From Ancylostoma caninum (taxonomy: Eukaryota; Nematoda; Chromadorea; Rhabditida; Ancylostomatidae), in the NCBI GenBank assembly GCA_037903475.1, contig JBAJFG010000006.1:249501-313500 (forward strand): 64,000 nt of DNA. The letters run 5' to 3'. Under the pieces are notes generated by a model. The model worked only from the letters and a program-made list of their open reading frames with translations. It was not told where the DNA came from and did no database searches. Position 1 is the stretch's first letter; each line of letters starts with the position of its first letter. Shown here in pieces: positions 58,558 through 64,000 of the stretch. A program made the translations under genes and the position numbers.

Positions 58558-60018
58558 GGCTGCGGCCCCATTTCTACGAGGTGCTTTTAGTTATTGTACA
58601 TTTGCTCACATACTTCTCCAGCAGAAACCCATGCTACAACCAGCTCCTTTCTTAGCTGCATAGGAAAGTTTACATTTTTGAGTCAAAACCTGATTCGGCG
58701 TAAGACCTTCGCATTGGAGCAGTTGGCCTTGAAACGCATTTTCAAAAAATGCAGGTTGTTGCGGCATTTCTCCCTGTGAAATCCACCAAATTAAACAGAG
58801 CTATAATGTGATAGTGGAAGTGTAAGAGTTGCTTTTTTCAGCGGTGTCTACCGTTCCCCATGAACATGAATACTAAGAAACACATATGTATGTAGAGAAG
58901 GGAGAAACTACGGCTGCTCAACGCTTACCTTATAGCCAGTTCTCAACGAATTTGCTTTCGAAAAAATTTTCCACTGGAAAACGGAGTAACGATCAGTGCC
59001 CCCTCATGCGAGCTGAGAACTGCATTAGAAATGCGACACAATGCGCCATGCGACGAGGACCGCAAGGATGTCCTCAACCAAAATCAGCTCGAATAACCAA
59101 AAAATCTGCTAAAAATTTGACAGAAATTCATGTAGAAGGCCATGAACAGGATCGGATATGTTCCAACTACAACTCTCAAAGTGCGATACTTGGAAGAGCT
59201 TCCACCAGGACATCTTCAGTAGAAGCCATGAAGGATTTTTCTTGTCACAAATGCACGTTAAGTTCTTGAGATCACAAGACCTTGAGCTGTGCCGGCAATT
59301 ACGCGGAATGACGGAGAACATTGGTGGAATAAAACCTCTCGATATCGGGTGTTTTCATCGTATTTTGCCTGAGATGACGTTGAAAACAAATTCCACACAT
59401 GTGAAACTTCGTTTTCTCATTCAAGCAATTTTTGGTACACGTTATGTGCTCCTACAAGGAGCGATCTTGACCTGATTTTGCGTGATCATCTTGTAGTCTT
59501 AATTGCTGGGACTAGACAATGCTTTATCTCATCGCGAACCTTCGTCAAAGACTGCTTTTAGCCGTTTTTCTCGGAAATTGCGCGCCGCGTCGTTGGCTGC
59601 ATCTCAAATCTGCCCCTAAATTTTGCGTTGGAATTTCTTCGGGTATTTTTAAGCTTTCAAAGCGAGTTTGTAATCAAAAAATAGTTCATACCCAGTATCA
59701 TTTAGTGTTTTGAGAGGTACTGAGATAAGCTAAGCATCATAGCAGAACTTGCCAAAAATCATCTCAAAATGGAGCACTGCTACGTGTATGTACAATGAGG
59801 CTCCTAGCAATTTTCGAATGTAGGAATTTCAAAGCTGGAGAAAACCTCCTCAGAATAAAAAAAATCCACGAAGGCTTCATACATTTCAGTGATACGTTCA
59901 TCCTCAATCGTCAATGAGGTGAGGAGTCTAGGGGATGAAAAAAATGGATTTTTGATGCTGATTGCAAAATTTTCTCTAACAATTCGATCATACGCATTCT
60001 TCGGTTAAAGAAGTGACT

Positions 60019-60110
60019 CAATTGTAAGGGCGACAAGTGGCAAAAGGGAAAGAAATATTGGTAAGTGTTCAGTGATCACCGGAAAAGGCCACTTGTCGCC
60101 CTTAGAATTG
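60019..60110. repeat. Hairpin with 23-nt arms, one mismatch
   Basis: TAAGGGCGACAAGTGGC (left arm 60019-60041) pairs with GCCACTTGTCGCCCTTA (right arm 60088-60110). 46-nt loop. Confidence 0.8.
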
Positions 60111-60900
60111 GCTTCGTTCCGTTTTTCGTCAACACCATACGTACTTGCACTTGAAAGGCTTCGCGCAGTGCGTCGAAACCGACATAGTTACTCCTGCAAT
60201 GGCAACCCAGTGCGATTTTGCTGCAAACGCCAAGGTAGGGCCTTGAAATGTGGAAGAAGTCAATAGTGGCTCATCGATGAGAGGTGTTCGAGATACTTAT
60301 TTTTATTTGTATTTACATACTTATTTAGTCAATAATGGGATAGCAAGAAGAGACGCATGTGGATTCATACTGATCGGCACGACCTAATAATAATCAGTGA
60401 AGCTTGGACGATGATAACGAATTTGTTTTTCTCCTGAAGAGTGCCATAACTTACCCCAACATAAAAAAAGCAAAACCCATGGGCGGAGGTTATCTGGCAA
60501 ATAAACCTGAACTTAGTGAGGAATTAACTCCTTCAGATGCAAGAAACAATGCATATCGCAAATGAACACTGAGCATTGCGAGGAAAAGTTCAAATAGAGC
60601 AAAAGAGAAAAAAACGCAGAGAAGGGAATCTTTCTAATTCAATTACAGCATTTCATTCATTCATTTTCGGTTTTTTTTCTTATTCAAAATCGCTGCTGTC
60701 GGTTTTCCCTTTCCTTTCCCCTAACCAGAGCGCTTGGAGATCACAAAATAAGGAATAAAATATTCTGGATTTCATACAAGGTAAGCGAAAATTCGGTCCA
60801 TTAGGTGAAAAAATACTTGATGGAACCATGCGCGGATCCAAGGGATCCAGGTTTCCATAGACTTCATTATTTTTCGTCTAGCTTCATCGAAGTTGTTGAC

Positions 60901-60928
60901 CCCCCCCGTCCCCCCCCCCCCCCCCCAC
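60901..60928 (+). repeat. Poly-C tract
   Basis: Two C runs broken by GT (C7 GT C16). Similar G/C homopolymers occur at 23571, 40251, 41001 and 48501, mostly in mobile-element ends. Confidence 0.9.
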
Positions 60929-61712
60929 CATTCCCGCGTTGCGTCTACGGACACCCATCACCCGCACGCAGCGTCGAGCCCCTTTCCTTTTTGAATTTGC
61001 AAGAAGAAAACAGTTTGCCCTAAGTCACTTCAGTCTGTTACTGTTCACTTCAGATGGAAGTTGAACGGTCCTTGCTGAGGGGAAAGCAGAAACAGCAGTT
61101 TCCTAAACATTGTCCAACCAAGGCCTGAGGTGGACAAGTGTCCGACAATCCCCGGTGCGATACATCCTTGATATGGCAGCGGCATCACAATGCGTCCCAC
61201 AACTTCCTGGTACTGAGGCCTTTTCCAGAAATTTGGCTAAGTGAGAAGAAGAAGAGACTTGAGATTTACAGAATTATCTCTTCGTGTATAATTCCATTTC
61301 ATCAACGCTGTCCAAAAGGAACTTGCACGTCAAGTAATCAGTTATAAGTGCATTGCAAATCAAATGTGTCTTACTCAGCCAGCAGCCAACGTACGCGGAA
61401 CGATGAAACTGCATCAGGCTTAAAGTACATTCACTAGAAGAACGAGATGTATAATATGCATGCGCATGTAAAAGTTTGCATGTACAAGTGACTCTGATGG
61501 CGGTCGTGTCACACACGCTCGCTCCTTACTATCTAATTGTATTCCGTTCCGTATGAGAAAATGAAAGCTAATAGAATGTCATACATCTGATACATAGAAC
61601 ACTCTGTTGAAGTGTTTACGCCAAATTTGTAAATTTGTAGTTTCTGAAACAGAACGAATTTCGGTCCTGACTTCCTCGATTTCGCTTTAACCTGAAATGT
61701 CTGTGCAGGTTA

Positions 61713-61858
61713 GAACGGGGAAGATAATACAAATATCGGCCGAGAACGAGTGCGGTGGTACCGATGAAATATGTGGATACCCAGACAATCAGAGTAGCAA
61801 GATGCAGACGTGCATTGCTTGCGAGCTGACCCTGACCACAGGAGTAATGCGTACGTGT
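61713..61858 (+). CDS. Possible Cys-containing coding exon
   Basis: Between acceptor CTGTGCAG and donor TGT|GTAAGG the frame reads VRTGKIIQISAENECGGTDE, ICGYPDNQSSKMQTCIACEL and TLTTGVMRTC. Six cysteines in 49 residues and strong splice signals suggest a secreted or extracellular domain exon. No family recognised and no neighbouring exon joined. Confidence 0.35.
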
Positions 61859-62934
61859 GTAAGGTTCAGTTTTCGAAGATTCAGGAGCAAAATTTCCCTG
61901 GGAGTGCTTTTAATTTAAATGAAGCCCTGCACAAATCTTCACAAGGTCTAATCTGATTAATTTCAACTTTAGTGCTTCATGTTCTCATGGGGATTAATCT
62001 CAGTCTCAAAAAATGTACGGGACATCTTAAAAGTTGTTGGCAGCAAGATACCGTGAGATAGACTGTAGAGATGTACTCTCAATGATATGGCATTAGCAAA
62101 TACTTAGGAAACTGTAACGACAAAAGATATACGGAAATGTGTGGGCAGAAAAAAATGCACGGAAAGAAAGAGTAAGAGTAGAAGAGATGAGAAATGCAGA
62201 TAATATAATGTGAGCGAATTTTTCAGAAGCAGATCATCCTGAAGGAAGGACTGCGAGAGCAGGGCACGAACGCCGTCCGAACGTAGGAAGAGTAGACGGG
62301 ATTTTGAAATAATAGGATGTTCCTCGAAAAGAGGATTAGTGCCAGAGAGGCTAGAGAAAAGCATGCATGTCCTGCAATGTTCTCCATCAATGAGTTTTGG
62401 ACTCGGCGACCGTTTTGTGGAGTGAGATCAGCGGCGAAAAAATACTGATTCAAAATGACGCCTTTCTACATCACCTAGAAAAACACTACCATTCAGAAAA
62501 TCTTCCATCAATCCTCATGAGATGAGCTGTAATTTATCTCTTCATCTCTGTGCTTGGTTTCAAAAAGCAACCTGAAGCCCCTGGGAATTCAAGGGAACAG
62601 CTGCCGGGTCTGACAAAATCTGATATGATACCAAGAAAACATGGCAGCCAACGGGCTGTGCGCCAGCAGTCTTCTTCAGGAAGTTGGACGTAGTTAACAA
62701 AATAGCACAGTGGCAACCGTTTAAGAGACAGCCGCAGCTCATGGCCGCTCTTGAGATTTTTATACTAATAGAAATGTCAGGAGCTACCGATCATAACAGT
62801 ATTCGTGATAAAACTCCTAGAAATCCACTTCCAAGCACCTTCTTTTGGAGGGGTTTAGGAAAAGCGTAACGAATTTAAAAGATTTCCTCACCATCCACTT
62901 CCTTGCCACAAACTATCATGTACATAATACTCAC

Positions 62935-63360
62935 TTTTTAGACCTAAATAAAAATCGAATAACTTGTTTAATTTAGTAGCAAATTCTGAATCCAGTCCAA
63001 AAAATTGGAATGTAGAAAAAAAAGGAAAAACCGACTGCTATTATTCCTATATAGTTGCGCGTTTCCCTCCTTTTTGGAATTCCGAAAATTCAACATAGTC
63101 GAAATCAAATTTACGAAATCTATTGAATCTCAGACAAGCTGTCGGAAGGACGAGCAGCAGAAAGAGGCCTAGGTCATGTGGTTAAGAAACGAGAGACGGA
63201 AAGACTGAAAGATTTGGGAGGACTACAGCAGAGTGGAGTAGGAGGACAGCTGTCCTATATTTACAAGACTTACTTGTTAGGACCGAAGAAAAATCGAATA
63301 ACTTGATCAAATTAGTCGTAAATTCAGAACCCAATTCGAAATCGGAAGGACAGGAGCAGC
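62935..63360 (+). repeat. Direct duplication of about 80 bp, copies about 340 bp apart
   Basis: 62940-63020 and 63280-63360 share AAAATCGAATAACTTG.T..AATTAGT and AAATTC.GAA.CCA.T.C. Confidence 0.6.
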
Positions 63361-63374
63361 TATTCGGGAGCACC

Positions 63375-63432
63375 GCAGCAGAAAACCGGAAGAATCGCAG
63401 TTCACCTGTCGGTTCTTCCGGTTTTCTGCTGC
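63375..63432. repeat. 58-nt hairpin with perfect 20-bp stem
   Basis: GCAGCAGAAAACCGGAAGAA at 63375-63394 pairs exactly with 63413-63432 around an 18-nt loop. Size fits a small-RNA precursor or a MITE tip. Confidence 0.8.
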
Positions 63433-64000
63433 AGTCTTTCCGAAAATTTGTCTAAGATATAATGCATTATTGGTTCTAAGTATACTGGAAACGCATATCC
63501 TGTTCCTTTACCTAGATTCCAAACTTCCATAAAAAACTTCCCTCTCTTCATGTTACCAGCCAACGCTTCAAAATGTGCTCTCGTCAATTCGTTGGTTTCA
63601 AATTTTCCCAGAGGAGGATAAAGACACTTGTGCAGTGATGAAATATTGAAGTGCTCGTAAATCTGGAAGGTTTTGGTCTCAAAATAGATAAAGTGGTTCG
63701 AAACTTCAAGTTCGAGAGATGTATCATCAATGGTTTAGCAGAATTCTCACGAAAAAAGGCGTTAATTTACGTCTTTACGATGATTGGACAGTAATTTCCC
63801 ATTGCTTACGAGGAATGCACTTTCAGAAATTTCACAGAAATCAGCAATGGTCTATAGAATAGCAGTGGATCAGAAGGCTGCAGTAAGATGAACGATTCGA
63901 GAAAATAATGAAAGGGCAGAAAAATAAATGACCATAATTATGCGAAAGAGGGAAGGTACAATAGAAATTAAAGAGGAAGCGGGGCAAGATTCATTGCAGA

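Overview
The window is eukaryotic, from a nematode and most likely a strongylid/hookworm-type worm. This is an inference from compact introns ending in TTTTCAG, interstitial TTAGGC telomere-type repeats, RTE-type LINE copies, and a mariner of the type common in these worms. Overall it is AT-rich, gene-poor and dense in repeats. No complete genome assignment is possible from the sequence alone.

Genes. The best-supported gene is a V-ATPase V0 subunit a gene on the minus strand (start codon at 7127; 16 exons resolved at base level; it runs off the left edge at position 1). Two small paralogous two-exon genes of unknown function lie on the minus strand at 47.9-50.3 kb and 54.5-57.0 kb. A short secreted-peptide gene is at 32965-33156. 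A signal-peptide exon is at 16428-16606, and several isolated, weakly supported exons are at 23.1, 23.9-24.1, 41.4 and 61.7 kb.

Mobile DNA. 8.4-10.4 kb holds a decayed RTE LINE fragment with a MITE inside it. 10.4-13.1 kb holds TTAA-flanked (piggyBac-like) non-autonomous elements, a tRNA-derived SINE and a mariner fossil. 17074-18362 is a full-length mariner with TA duplications whose transposase is damaged at both ends. 23556-23842 is a fold-back element with a 9-bp target duplication that carries telomere repeats. 37.6-39.7 kb is an RTE LINE with its reverse transcriptase core deleted. 39.7-41.0 kb holds two hAT-type MITEs, one of which can be checked against an unoccupied paralogous site in the same window. 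42.3-44.0 kb is a long composite fold-back element with subterminal minisatellites; related partial copies lie at 26.2-27.8 and 50.4-51.0 kb.

Tandem arrays. 26.74-27.83 kb is a minisatellite that switches from a 49-50 bp to a 59 bp period. 28.04-30.96 kb is an array of about 33 units of about 89.6 bp. Each unit contains a near-perfect GAA-loop hairpin, a poly-T tract, a textbook nematode 3' splice site, an 18-nt core and a 5' splice site. The array therefore looks like either a string of 18-nt micro-exons with hairpin introns or a hairpin/terminator satellite. It is the most unusual object in the window.

The remaining intergenic DNA holds old inverted repeats and hairpins, including a 72-nt pre-miRNA-like hairpin in a V-ATPase intron, and little recognisable coding sequence.
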